This document shows positions 7,118 to 15,349 of a stretch of 64,000 nt of DNA, piece by piece (the first letter of the stretch is position 1; every line of letters begins with the position of its first letter). The notes beneath the pieces are model-generated. The model was not told the DNA's origin and did not search any database. It worked only from the letters and a program-made list of their open reading frames with translations. Position numbers and translations under genes: made by a program. Origin of the DNA: an uncultured Microbacteriaceae bacterium (GTDB lineage Bacteria > Actinomycetota > Actinomycetes > Actinomycetales > Microbacteriaceae); NCBI GenBank assembly GCA_947487835.1, contig CANKXX010000001.1, positions 496,001-560,000 of the forward strand, written 5' to 3'.

Positions 7118-8122
7118 TCAGGCCGTCTTGCGGCGCGTGGGCTTCTTCGCGGGCTCGGCCTCGTCCGCCGACTCGTCCTTCTTCGCGGGGGCCTTCTTCG
7201 CGGCGGCCGCGGGCTTCTTCGCCGGCGCGCGCTTCTTAGGCGCGGGCTTCTCGGCCGGCTTCTCGTCCTCGTCGCCGGCGTCCGCATCGGCGTCCTCGGC
7301 CTTCGCCGTGGATCCGCGCGTCGACTTCGCGGCCGGCGTGGCGCGGTTGCTCTCCACGCTGCGGCGCAGCGCCTCCATCAGGTCGAGCACCTCGCCGCCC
7401 TGATCGGACTCGGTCTCGCCGAAGGTCGCCTCGGTGTCGTACGCGTCGCCCTCGGCGAGCTTCGCGTCGATGAGCTGGCGCAGCTGCGCCTGGTACTCGT
7501 CCGTGAACTTGCCCGGCTCGAAGTCGCTCTCGAAGCTCTTCACGAGCTGCGAAGACATCTCCAGCTCGCGGGCGGACGTGCGCACCTTTTCGTCCAGCGA
7601 CGGGAACTTGGCCTCGCGCACCTCGTCCTCCCAGAGCAGCGTCTGCAGCACCAGCACGTCGCCGCGCACGCGCAGGGCGGCGAGCCGCGTCTTCTGTCGC
7701 AGGGCGAACTGCACGATGGCGGTCCGGTCGGTGCGGGCGAGCGTGTCCCGGAGCAGCACGTAGGCCTTGGGCGACGAGGAGTCCGGTTCCAGGAAGTAGC
7801 TCCGGTCGAACATGATGGGATCCACCTGCTCGGTGGGCACGAACTCGACGACGTCGATCTCGCGGCTGCGCTCCTCGGGCAGCGACTTGAGGTCCTCGGG
7901 AGTCAGCACGACCGTGCGGTCGCCGTCGTCGTACGCCTTGGCGATGTGCTCGTAGTCGATGACCTTGCCGCAGATCTCGCACCGGCGCTGGTACCGGATG
8001 CGGCCGCCGTCCTGGTCGTGCACCTGGTGCAGGCTCACGTCGTGATCCTCGGTCGCGCTGTACAGCTTCACCGGCACGTTCACGAGCCCGAACGTGACCG
8101 CGCCCTTCCAGATGGATCTCAT
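7118..8122 (-). CDS. ku: Ku DNA-end-binding protein
   Basis: Bacterial Ku forms a ring-shaped homodimer that threads onto double-strand break ends and recruits LigD for non-homologous end joining. The core beta-barrel domain spans about residues 1-255, starting MRSIWKGAVTFG and including CEICGKVI. A tail from about residue 260 to 334 is rich in Lys, Ala, Pro, Asp and Glu. Such lysine-rich tails are known to aid DNA binding and threading. It starts 20 bp from ligD on the opposite strand, so the promoters must lie inside each other's coding sequence. Confidence 0.95.
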   Translation of the reverse strand: MRSIWKGAVTFGLVNVPVKLYSATEDHDVSLHQVHDQDGGRIRYQRRCEICGKVIDYEHIAKAYDDGDRTVVLTPEDLKSLPEERSREIDVVEFVPTEQVDPIMFDRSYFLEPDSSSPKAYVLLRDTLARTDRTAIVQFALRQKTRLAALRVRGDVLVLQTLLWEDEVREAKFPSLDEKVRTSARELEMSSQLVKSFESDFEPGKFTDEYQAQLRQLIDAKLAEGDAYDTEATFGETESDQGGEVLDLMEALRRSVESNRATPAAKSTRGSTAKAEDADADAGDEDEKPAEKPAPKKRAPAKKPAAAAKKAPAKKDESADEAEPAKKPTRRKTA

Positions 8123-8142
8123 ACGTCCAATGATGGAGTGTT

Positions 8143-10725
8143 ATGGCGGGAAAAGACGAGCAGGTCGTGACGATCGACGGCCACCGCCTGACCCTCACCA
8201 ACCTCAGCAAGGTGCTCTACCCGGAGACCGGTACCACCAAGCGCGACGTCATCGAGTACTACGCCGCCATCGCGCCGCACCTCATCCCGCACGCGCGTAA
8301 CCGCCCGGTCACCCGCAAGCGCTGGGTGCACGGCGTCGGCAGCGAGCGCGAGCCCGGCCAGGTCTTCTTCCAGAAGAACCTCGACAATTCCGCGCCCGAC
8401 TGGGTGCCGCGGGCGTCGCTGCAGCACAGCAAGGGGACGTACGACTATCCCCTCGTCAACGACCTCGCCACGCTGACCTGGCTCGCCCAGATCGCGTCGC
8501 TCGAGATCCATGTGCCCCAGTGGCAGTTCGGCCGCACCGGCGCTCCCCGCAACCCGGACCGCATGGTGCTCGACCTCGACCCCGGCGAGGGCGCCGGCCT
8601 GCCCGAGTGCGTCGAGGTCGCAAAGCTCGCCCGGCGCATCCTCACGACCATGGGGCTCGACCCCTACCCGGTCACGAGCGGCAGCAAGGGCATCCACCTC
8701 TACGTCGCGCTCGACGGGCGGCAGACGTCGGACCAGGTGTCGGCCGTGGCGCACGAGCTGGCCCGGGCCCTGGAGGCCGACCACCCCGACCTCATCGTGA
8801 GCGACATGAAGAAGACGCTGCGCGCCGGAAAGGTGCTCGTCGACTGGAGCCAGAACAACGGCAAGAAGACGACGATCGCGCCCTACTCCCTCCGCGGCCG
8901 GCACCGCCCCACCGCCGCGGTGCCCCGCACCTGGGACGAGCTCGACGAGCCGGACCTCCGGCACCTCGACTACCGGGAGGTCATGGAGCGGATGACGGGG
9001 CGCGAGGATCCCATGGCCGCCGTGGAGTCCGGGGGTCTCGGTGCGCTCGAGCCAACCAGTGAGCACCTCGATCGCTTCGACGCGACCGCGGAGTCCCGTG
9101 ACCGCCTCGCGAAGTACCGCAGCATGCGGGACAAGAACCGCACCGCCGAGCCCGTGCCGGACGAGGCGCCCGGACCGTCCTCCGGCCGCTCGTTCGTGGT
9201 GCAGGAGCACCACGCCCGCCGCCTGCACTACGACTTCCGGTTGGAGCACGACGGGGTGCTGGTCAGCTGGGCGGTGCCCAAGGGCCTGCCCACCGACCCG
9301 AAGCAGAACCACCTCGCGGTGCAGACGGAGGACCATCCTCTCGAGTACGGCACGTTCGAGGGCAGCATCCCTGAGGGCGAGTACGGCGCCGGCGAGGTGA
9401 CGATCTGGGAGGCCGGCGAGTACGAGGAGGAGAAGTGGCGCGACGGCCGCGAGGTCATCGTGACGCTGCGCGGCACCAAAGGCGAGAACGGCATCGGCAC
9501 GGAGCCCCGCCGCTACGCCCTCATCCACACGAACGGCACCGGCGGTCCAAACAACTGGCTGATGCACCTGATGGACCCCGCCGCCGCCGCCGCCACCCAC
9601 CACCGCCGGGGCACGGTGCGGGACGAGGGGGCGCGGTCGGCAAGAACACCGCAGCAGCCCGAGCCGCAGGAGCAGCCCGAGCCTCCGAAGCGATTCAGCG
9701 AGCCGAAACGCTCCGATCAGGGGAAGCGCTCCGACGAGGGCCCCGCACCCCGTGCCCGCGACCTCACCCCCATGTCGGCCTCCCTCGGCTCGCTCTCCGA
9801 CATCACGGATGACGAGGACTGGGCGTTCGAGATGAAGTGGGACGGCATCCGCGCCCTCGCCTACGTCGAGAACGGGCGGGTGCGCCTGGTCAGCAGGAAC
9901 GGCAACGACCTCACGGGTGCGTACCCGGAGCTGGGCGAGCTCCCCGCCCTGCTCCCCGGCCGCAGCGCGGTGCTGGACGGCGAGATCGTCGCCCTGCACC
10001 AGGGCCGCCCGGACTTCGGCAAGCTGCAGCTCCGGATGAACCTGACCCGCGCGGCAGACATCGAGCGGGCGCGCGCGCAGCAGCCGGTGCACTTCCTCGT
10101 CTTCGACCTGCTCGAGGAGGATGGCCGCTCGCTCGTGCAGCACGGCTACGACGAGCGGCGCGAGGCCCTGTTCGCGCTGCTCGCGCCGCCGCCGCGGTCC
10201 GTCGTGCAGGTGCCGCCAGCCTTCGAGGGCGACCTCGACGCGGCCATGAAGAGCAGCCGGGCCCTGCGGCTCGAGGGGGTCATGGCCAAGAAGCGGGACA
10301 GCACCTACGCCGTCGGTCGGCGGTCGAGGGCGTGGGTGAAGCTCAAGCACAGCAACCACCAGGAGGTCGTGATCGCGGGCTGGAAGCCGGGGAAGGGCCG
10401 CCGGTCGCGCAGCGTCGGCTCCCTGCTCCTCGGGGTACCGAGCAAGGACGGGCTGCGCTACGTCGGGCGGGTGGGCACAGGATTCCGCGAGGCCGAGCTC
10501 GAGGACCTCGTGCCGCGCCTGACCGGCATGGAGCAGGACGCGTCGCCGCTGACCGACGTGCCCCGGGTGGATGCCGCAGGGGCCCGGTGGGTGACGCCGA
10601 CGCTCGTGGGCGAGGTGGAGTTCGCGGAGTGGACGTCGACCGGCCGCCTGCGCCAGCCGAGCTGGCGGGGCTGGCGGCCGGACAAGGACCCGGCGGACGT
10701 CGTCGAGGAGCGGCTGACCGGCTGA
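8143..10725 (+). CDS. ligD: Multifunctional ATP-dependent DNA ligase D
   Basis: An 860-residue protein with the order polymerase, phosphoesterase, ligase. The polymerase/primase domain covers about residues 8-300, with acidic pair D144/D146 in LDLDPGEG. The 3'-phosphoesterase domain starts near residue 351 (FVVQEHHARRLHYDFRLE). The ligase domain has catalytic lysine K565 in EMKWDGIR and a C-terminal OB fold. A Pro/Gln/Glu/Lys/Arg-rich linker (about 490-540) separates the last two. Together with Ku it repairs double-strand breaks. GGAG lies about five bases before ATG 8143. Confidence 0.96.
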   Translation: MAGKDEQVVTIDGHRLTLTNLSKVLYPETGTTKRDVIEYYAAIAPHLIPHARNRPVTRKRWVHGVGSEREPGQVFFQKNLDNSAPDWVPRASLQHSKGTYDYPLVNDLATLTWLAQIASLEIHVPQWQFGRTGAPRNPDRMVLDLDPGEGAGLPECVEVAKLARRILTTMGLDPYPVTSGSKGIHLYVALDGRQTSDQVSAVAHELARALEADHPDLIVSDMKKTLRAGKVLVDWSQNNGKKTTIAPYSLRGRHRPTAAVPRTWDELDEPDLRHLDYREVMERMTGREDPMAAVESGGLGALEPTSEHLDRFDATAESRDRLAKYRSMRDKNRTAEPVPDEAPGPSSGRSFVVQEHHARRLHYDFRLEHDGVLVSWAVPKGLPTDPKQNHLAVQTEDHPLEYGTFEGSIPEGEYGAGEVTIWEAGEYEEEKWRDGREVIVTLRGTKGENGIGTEPRRYALIHTNGTGGPNNWLMHLMDPAAAAATHHRRGTVRDEGARSARTPQQPEPQEQPEPPKRFSEPKRSDQGKRSDEGPAPRARDLTPMSASLGSLSDITDDEDWAFEMKWDGIRALAYVENGRVRLVSRNGNDLTGAYPELGELPALLPGRSAVLDGEIVALHQGRPDFGKLQLRMNLTRAADIERARAQQPVHFLVFDLLEEDGRSLVQHGYDERREALFALLAPPPRSVVQVPPAFEGDLDAAMKSSRALRLEGVMAKKRDSTYAVGRRSRAWVKLKHSNHQEVVIAGWKPGKGRRSRSVGSLLLGVPSKDGLRYVGRVGTGFREAELEDLVPRLTGMEQDASPLTDVPRVDAAGARWVTPTLVGEVEFAEWTSTGRLRQPSWRGWRPDKDPADVVEERLTG

Positions 10726-10878
10726 CAGCGGCTGGACGCGTCGAGCGGCGCCGACCACGACGCAGTGCTCGCACCTGCGGACGCGGGTGCGGCCCGGTGG
10801 GCCCGGCGCGCTGATTGTGTCCCGTCGAAACACTGTTTCGGTCGCCGCGCTCTTGTGGGGGTACCGGCCCGTGGATAG
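10726..10878. other. Intergenic start of the ligD-FAH gap; promoter-like region
   Basis: The gap from 10726 to 11167 has no recognised gene. This first part holds a 15-nt inverted repeat (CGAAACA-C-TGTTTCG, 10826-10840) and a promoter-like pair near 10852-10878 (TTGTGG, then GATAGC). The inverted repeat could be an operator but fits no box I can name. Confidence 0.35.
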
Positions 10879-11089
10879 CCTGACCCGACAAACGAAGTCA
10901 GGGGTGCGGAGGGTTCTCAACGCATTATTGGAGAGTGCGGGCGGAACGGACCGCGCACCACGACTTCGGGGGGACGATCGTGAGCCGGCACATCGGACCC
11001 CAGCACGAAGCGAGCGGGTTCGCCTGTCCCACTCCCCACTGGAGCGGCGGGTAAGTGTCAAGGGCGACAGACGAACCCGCTCGTCGTGC
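10879..11089 (+). ncRNA. Candidate structured RNA between ligD and the FAH gene
   Basis: Three nested or successive helices can be drawn. CCTGAC 10879-10884 pairs with GTCAGG 10897-10902. GGTGCG 10903-10908 pairs with CGCACC 10954-10959. A long hairpin spans 11003-11089: 6 bp, a two-base bulge, 12 perfect bp, one mismatch, then 5 bp, around a 37-nt loop. It is too far from ligD (about 280 bp) and lacks a T-run, so it is not a plain terminator. No known RNA family was recognised. Confidence 0.4.
10980..11054 (+). CDS. Possible 24-residue peptide ORF overlapping the long hairpin
   Basis: GTG 10980 is preceded by a strong GGGGGG Shine-Dalgarno match six bases away and opens a 24-codon ORF ending TAA at 11052-11054. 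The peptide contains His, Pro, one Cys and a Trp, and resembles nothing I know. Its last third covers the 5' arm of the hairpin at 11003-11089, so translation would open that structure. It could be a leader peptide or chance. Confidence 0.3.
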   Translation: MSRHIGPQHEASGFACPTPHWSGG

Positions 11090-11167
11090 ACGTTCCCCTC
11101 GTCGTCGCGCCTTCGACTCCCCGAGCCGTCGGCGGGCGCCGTTTCGTTACCCCTGTACCCTCGAATC

Positions 11168-12052
11168 GTGAGATTCGCCCACCTCGTCGCCGGAAACGGC
11201 GCCCCTCCCCGTCTGGCCGTGCTGATCGACGAGGGGTCGGCCGTCTTCCTCGACGAGATCCTCGAGGACGCGCCGCGCGACCTGCAGGACCTCATCGAGC
11301 GGGGACCGGACGAGGTGGATCGGGTGCGGGCGTTCGCCGCCCGCGCCCGCGCATCCGGCATGAGCGCGACCTCGACGTCCGAGGTCTCCTTCGCGTCCGC
11401 CGTTCTCCGGCCGCCCGCGATCTACGCCGTCGGGCTCAACTACCGCGCGCACGCCGACGAGCTGAACATCGTCTCGTCGTCCGCGCCCACCGTCTTCGCC
11501 CTGTGGCCGAACTCGCTCGCCGGACACGGGGGCGTCACCGAGTGGCCGCGGTCGTTGAGCACCGAGGTCGACTACGAGGTGGAGCTCGGCGTGATCATCG
11601 GCACGCCCGCCTGCAACGTCGGTGTGGACGACGCCCTCTCTCACGTGTTCGGCTACACCGTCGTCAACGACATGACGGCGCGCGACCTGCAGTTCTCCGA
11701 GCAGCAGTGGAGCAGGTGCAAGAGCTTCGACGGCTTCACCCCCACCGGTCCCGTCGTCGTGACGGCCGACGAGATCCCGGACCCGCAGAACCTGCGCATC
11801 AGCACCGACCTCGACGGGGAGCGGATGCAGGACGGCAACACCGCCGAGATGGTGCGCACGGTGGCCCAGCTCATCTCCTTCCTGTCCCGCTCGGCGACGC
11901 TGCAGCCGGGCACCCTCATCTCGACGGGCACCACGAGCGGCGCCGGTTACTCGCGCGACCCGCAGGTCTTCCTCGTCGACGGCTCCACCGTCACGGTGAC
12001 GGTCGAGGGCATCGGCGAGCTGACCACCCACACGCGCGTCGCCCGGGCGTAG
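11168..12052 (+). CDS. Fumarylacetoacetate hydrolase family protein
   Basis: A 294-residue member of the FAH/HpcE superfamily, which cleaves or decarboxylates beta-diketo acids in aromatic and other catabolic routes using a divalent metal. Recognisable features are the YAVGLNYRAHADE segment near residue 84, the VDYEVELGVIIG metal-ligand strand, GYTVVNDMTARDLQ and the C-terminal LISTGTTSGAG. The GTG start at 11168 was chosen because the domain begins there; longer in-frame extension upstream runs into the structured gap. Its TAG stop forms part of the next gene's -10 box. Exact substrate unknown. Confidence 0.85.
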   Translation: MRFAHLVAGNGAPPRLAVLIDEGSAVFLDEILEDAPRDLQDLIERGPDEVDRVRAFAARARASGMSATSTSEVSFASAVLRPPAIYAVGLNYRAHADELNIVSSSAPTVFALWPNSLAGHGGVTEWPRSLSTEVDYEVELGVIIGTPACNVGVDDALSHVFGYTVVNDMTARDLQFSEQQWSRCKSFDGFTPTGPVVVTADEIPDPQNLRISTDLDGERMQDGNTAEMVRTVAQLISFLSRSATLQPGTLISTGTTSGAGYSRDPQVFLVDGSTVTVTVEGIGELTTHTRVARA

Positions 12053-12061
12053 GGTCGGACG

Positions 12062-12208
12062 ATGAGCGACGCCTCGAACATCGACCCCATCCACGACCAC
12101 TCCATCCCCGGCGACGCGGACTTCACCGCCGAGGACGACGCGAACGAGGACACCGCTGTCGGCCGATCCGGATCGGACTCCGAGGAGAAGGACGGCGGCA
12201 TCTCCTAG
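12062..12208 (+). CDS. Small acidic low-complexity protein (48 aa)
   Basis: A 48-residue protein with 14 Asp/Glu against one Arg and one Lys, predicted to be disordered. TAGGGT at 12050-12055 lies exactly six bases before ATG 12062 and includes the stop codon of the FAH gene. It is one of seven acidic low-complexity proteins in this window. Function unknown; a hydrophilin-like stress role is only a guess. Confidence 0.65.
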   Translation: MSDASNIDPIHDHSIPGDADFTAEDDANEDTAVGRSGSDSEEKDGGIS

Positions 12209-12248
12209 GCTTGCCAGGAGTATTCGTTCCACACGATCGGAGCATTGC

Positions 12249-12917
12249 ATGACTCGATTCCTCTTCCTGCTCGGCGCCGCGATCGGTTACGTGCTGGGCG
12301 CCCGCGCCGGGCGCTCCCGCTACGAGCGCATCCGGCACACCGCCGAGGACCTCTGGGAGGACCCGCGCGTGCAGAAGGGCGTCTCGGACGCCCAGCGCTT
12401 CGTGACCGAGAACGCCCCGGTCGTGCAGGAGCGTGTCACCGAGGTGGCGAAGGACGTGTCCGCGAAGGTCGCCGAGACGGCGAAGGACGTGGGCGAGCGG
12501 GTGAGCGAGACCGCGAAGGACGTGGGCGAGCGCGTCGCGGAGAGCACGAAGGACGTCTCCTCCCGCCTGAGCGACACCGCCCGCGAGGTCAGCGAGCTGC
12601 TCGCCGGCCGTGCCCGCTCGGTGGCGGACACGGTCAGCCACACCGCGGAGGACCTCAGGGACCGCGTTGTCGAGACCACGACCGACGCCCGCACCAAGGT
12701 GACCGAGACCGCCGAGGACCTGCGCCAGCGCAGCAGCGTCGCCGGTGCGAAGGCGGTCCTCTCGGCCAGCGAGCGGCGCGACGACGCCCTCGCCGAGCTG
12801 GACGACGACCTCGACGAGGACCTCTCCACGGGCGACGACGTGAACACCGACGCGGTGTTCGTCGCGGACGAGGACGGCACCGTCGTCATCGAGCAGGACG
12901 ACCGCCCCGCCTCCTGA
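12249..12917 (+). CDS. YtxH-like protein with LEA-type 11-residue repeats
   Basis: A 222-residue protein. The N-terminus is a short hydrophobic helix with the motif GYVLGARAGRSRYERI, shared with the paralogue at 15350. Residues about 58-105 are 11-mer repeats of the type AKDVGERVSET, as in group 3 LEA proteins, continuing as amphipathic helix to about 165. The C-terminus (about 178-222) is strongly acidic. This fits a membrane-anchored desiccation or envelope stress protein. GGAG lies seven bases before the ATG. A TAGGCT hexamer at 12206-12211, using the previous gene's stop, would give a 31-nt leader. Confidence 0.75.
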   Translation: MTRFLFLLGAAIGYVLGARAGRSRYERIRHTAEDLWEDPRVQKGVSDAQRFVTENAPVVQERVTEVAKDVSAKVAETAKDVGERVSETAKDVGERVAESTKDVSSRLSDTAREVSELLAGRARSVADTVSHTAEDLRDRVVETTTDARTKVTETAEDLRQRSSVAGAKAVLSASERRDDALAELDDDLDEDLSTGDDVNTDAVFVADEDGTVVIEQDDRPAS

Positions 12918-12962
12918 CCCAGCAGCACTCCCGGGCCTGTTCCGAACTCGGGCTCAGCTGCG

Positions 12963-12999
12963 ACACGCCGCGTTCCGGATGCTCCGGAACGCGGCGTGT
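12963..12999. terminator. Bidirectional hairpin terminator
   Basis: A perfect 16-bp stem (ACACGCCGCGTTCCGG and its complement) with a 5-base loop lies between the YtxH-like gene and the convergent aspA. Confidence 0.85.
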
Positions 13000-13093
13000 T
13001 GCAGTGCGGCCTGAATGATGAACCGGGCTCACTCGGGATGGAGCCGGAACGGGACGGAGCCGAGTCGGAGCGCCGGGCCGAGTCCGGAGCCAC

Positions 13094-14695
13094 CTACTCG
13101 TCGCCGCTGCTGAACTCCGTGTCGCCGGACGGCGCCGTGTGCTCCCCGCCGTCGGCCCGCCGTGCCTCCGGCTGCGGATCGGTCGCGGCCGCCTTCGCGT
13201 GCCGCGCGTTGTACTCGTCGAGCATGGCCGGGGTGATGACCGTGATGGCCGCCGTCACGGGCTCGAGGCCCGCGAGCCGATCGGTCGCGAGCAGCTTGTC
13301 CGCCAGCTCCCGGGTCATGAGCCCGGAATCGACGACGAGTTCGCTGATGCTCGCATTCGTCAGCAGCGCCTTCTTGGCCAGGGCCGACGCCTCGGCGTAG
13401 CCGATGTACGGGGCCAGCGCCGTCACCACGCCCACCGACGTCTCCACCTGGGCGGCGAGCCGCTCGGTGTTCGCCGTGATGCCGTCCACGCAGTTGACCC
13501 GGAGGGTGCGCATCGCGTGCCGCAGCCAGGACACGGACTGCAGCAGGCTGTGGCCGATCACCGGCTCGAACGCGTTGAGCTGCAGCTGTCCCGCCTCCGC
13601 CGCCATGGTGACCGTGACGTCCGTGCCCGCGATCGCGAAGGCGACCTGGTTCACCGCCTCCGGGATGACGGGGTTCACCTTGCCCGGCATGATGCTGGAG
13701 CCGGCCTGGCGCGGCGGCAGGTTGATCTCACCGAGCCCCGCCTGCGGACCCGACGACAGCAGCCGCAGGTCGTTGCAGATCTTCGACAGCTTCATCGCGG
13801 AGCGCTTCAAGGCGCCGCTCACGGTCATGAACACGCCGGCGTCGCTCGTGGCCTCGATCAGATCGGACGCCGTGACGAGCTCGAAGCCGCTGATCTCGCT
13901 GAGGTGCCGCCGGACCACCGCCGCGTAGTTCGGGTCGGCGGTGATGCCGGTGCCGATCGCCGTCGCGCCGAGGTTGATCTCGCCGAGCAGGGGCATGGTC
14001 TCCGACAGCCTCGCGTGGTCCTCGCCGAGCGTCGTACCGAATCCGCGGAACTCCTGGCCCAGCGTCATGGGCACGGCATCCTGCAGCTGGGTGCGCCCGA
14101 TCTTGAGGATGGCCGCGAACTCCTCGCCCTTGGCCGCGAAGCTCCGGCGGAGCAGGTCGAGCTCGACCAGCAGCGTCTGCAGCGAGAGGCACAGCGCGAT
14201 CTTCAGCGCCGTCGGGTAGGTGTCATTGGTGGACTGGCTGCGGTTCACGTCGTCGAGCGGGTGCAGGTAGCGGTACTCGCCCCTGCCGTGCCCGAGGAGC
14301 TCGAGGCCGCGGTTGGCGATCACCTCGTTGGCGTTCATGTTCGTGCTGGTGCCCGCGCCGCCCTGGATGACGCCCACGACGAATTGATCGTGCAGACCGC
14401 CGGCAAGAATCTCGCCGCAGACCTCGTCGATCACCCGCGCCTTGTCGGGGTCCAGCACGCCGATCTCCGCGTTCGCGCGGGCCGCCGCCTGCTTCACCAT
14501 GGCCAGCCCCCGCACGAGCTCCGGGTACACGCTGATCGGGCGGCGCGCGATGGGGAAGTTGTCGAGCGCCCGTGCGGTATGGATGCCCCAGTACGCGTCC
14601 GCCGGCACCTCGAGGCTGCCCAGGGAGTCGGTCTCGGTGCGGGTCGGACCGCCCTCCGGCGCCTGTGCCGGGGAGGGGGAAGGGGAAAAGCTCAC
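13094..14695 (-). CDS. aspA: Aspartate ammonia-lyase
   Basis: Converts L-aspartate to fumarate and ammonium. The 533-residue protein has the fumarase/aspartase superfamily signature GSSIMPGKVNP near residues 332-342, the flexible loop that closes on substrate. GGAGTSTNMNANEV and NRSQSTNDTYPTA, both typical of aspartases, are also present. It is longer than the usual 470 residues because of about 20 N-terminal Pro/Ser-rich residues and an acidic C-terminal tail of about 30. The GTG start at 14695 has CGGAG about seven bases upstream. Confidence 0.93.
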   Translation of the reverse strand: MSFSPSPSPAQAPEGGPTRTETDSLGSLEVPADAYWGIHTARALDNFPIARRPISVYPELVRGLAMVKQAAARANAEIGVLDPDKARVIDEVCGEILAGGLHDQFVVGVIQGGAGTSTNMNANEVIANRGLELLGHGRGEYRYLHPLDDVNRSQSTNDTYPTALKIALCLSLQTLLVELDLLRRSFAAKGEEFAAILKIGRTQLQDAVPMTLGQEFRGFGTTLGEDHARLSETMPLLGEINLGATAIGTGITADPNYAAVVRRHLSEISGFELVTASDLIEATSDAGVFMTVSGALKRSAMKLSKICNDLRLLSSGPQAGLGEINLPPRQAGSSIMPGKVNPVIPEAVNQVAFAIAGTDVTVTMAAEAGQLQLNAFEPVIGHSLLQSVSWLRHAMRTLRVNCVDGITANTERLAAQVETSVGVVTALAPYIGYAEASALAKKALLTNASISELVVDSGLMTRELADKLLATDRLAGLEPVTAAITVITPAMLDEYNARHAKAAATDPQPEARRADGGEHTAPSGDTEFSSGDE

Positions 14696-14792
14696 GCACG
14701 CTCCGATGCTCAGGATGCTGCCGGTCGACGCACTCGACTGTACTCGCCGGCCGCCCCTGCCCCCGGCGCGGCCGCGGCGCTACCCTGTCGGC

Positions 14793-14957
14793 ATGGAGAG
14801 AGAATTCGACCCGGACGCCAACGAGGAACGCACCGTGCCGCTGGTGGAGGACGAGGAGCTTCCCGTGGCCCCCGCCACCCTCGATCCGGACGAGCGCATC
14901 GAGGACGACCCCGACCTCGACCCCGAGGCGCCGCTGTCCACGGGCGACCCCGAGTAG
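14793..14957 (+). CDS. Small acidic low-complexity protein (54 aa)
   Basis: A 54-residue Asp/Glu/Pro-rich protein without recognised domain. TACCCT at 14781-14786 lies exactly six bases before ATG 14793, supporting a real leaderless gene. It diverges from aspA. Belongs to the acidic set of this window; function unknown. Confidence 0.6.
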   Translation: MEREFDPDANEERTVPLVEDEELPVAPATLDPDERIEDDPDLDPEAPLSTGDPE

Positions 14958-14983
14958 ACCGCCCCGCACAGTCCGGGCGCGGC

Positions 14984-15286
14984 CTGACCCTGTCCCTTGC
15001 CGCCGAGGTCCTGCTGCTCGAGTGGGAGACGTCCGCTCGGCGGCTCGACGAGCGCCGCCACGGTCTCACGGACGCGGAGTACCTCTGGTGCCCGGTGCGG
15101 GACTGCTGGAGCATCGAGCCGGTCCCGGACGGCTCGGGCCGCTGGACCTACTCGTACGAGTTCGCGCCGGCCCCGCCCGCTCCCCTGGCGACGATCGCCT
15201 GGCGGCTCGCCCTGCTGCGGGACCTCAACCTCCGCCGGGACCAGCTCGGCTCCTCGGCGCAGGACCGGGTTGCGCCCGGACGGTAG
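14984..15286 (+). pseudogene. DinB-fold fragment, probably a decayed gene
   Basis: An open frame of about 100 codons encodes the N-terminal part of a DinB_2-type four-helix protein: LLLEWETSARRLDERRHGLTD, then EYLWCPV and TIAWRLA. After the second helix the similarity stops and the frame ends, whereas DinB proteins continue for 60-100 more residues. No ATG or GTG start is available near the beginning of the similarity. Other frames downstream do not restore the domain, so a truncated remnant is the simplest reading. Confidence 0.5.
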
Positions 15287-15349
15287 GACGGTGGAGGCCC
15301 TCGGCGTAGCGTTGATCAACCTCTCGACCTAGCGAATGGAGCCCCCGGC

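Noticed and set aside
4704-7403. An 899-codon open frame on the plus strand
   Set aside because: It runs antisense through ykoD, ykoE and the riboswitch and its translation is typical shadow sequence.
10826-10840. CGAAACACTGTTTCG as a LexA (SOS) box near ligD
   Set aside because: Actinobacterial LexA boxes have CGAAC-N4-GTTCG; the extra bases and odd centre do not fit, and it lies downstream of ligD rather than in its promoter.
8119-11361. A 1080-codon open frame on the minus strand
   Set aside because: It is antisense to ligD and the FAH gene and has the Arg/Val/His-rich composition of a shadow frame in high-GC DNA. It has no domain, and the real genes opposite are unambiguous.
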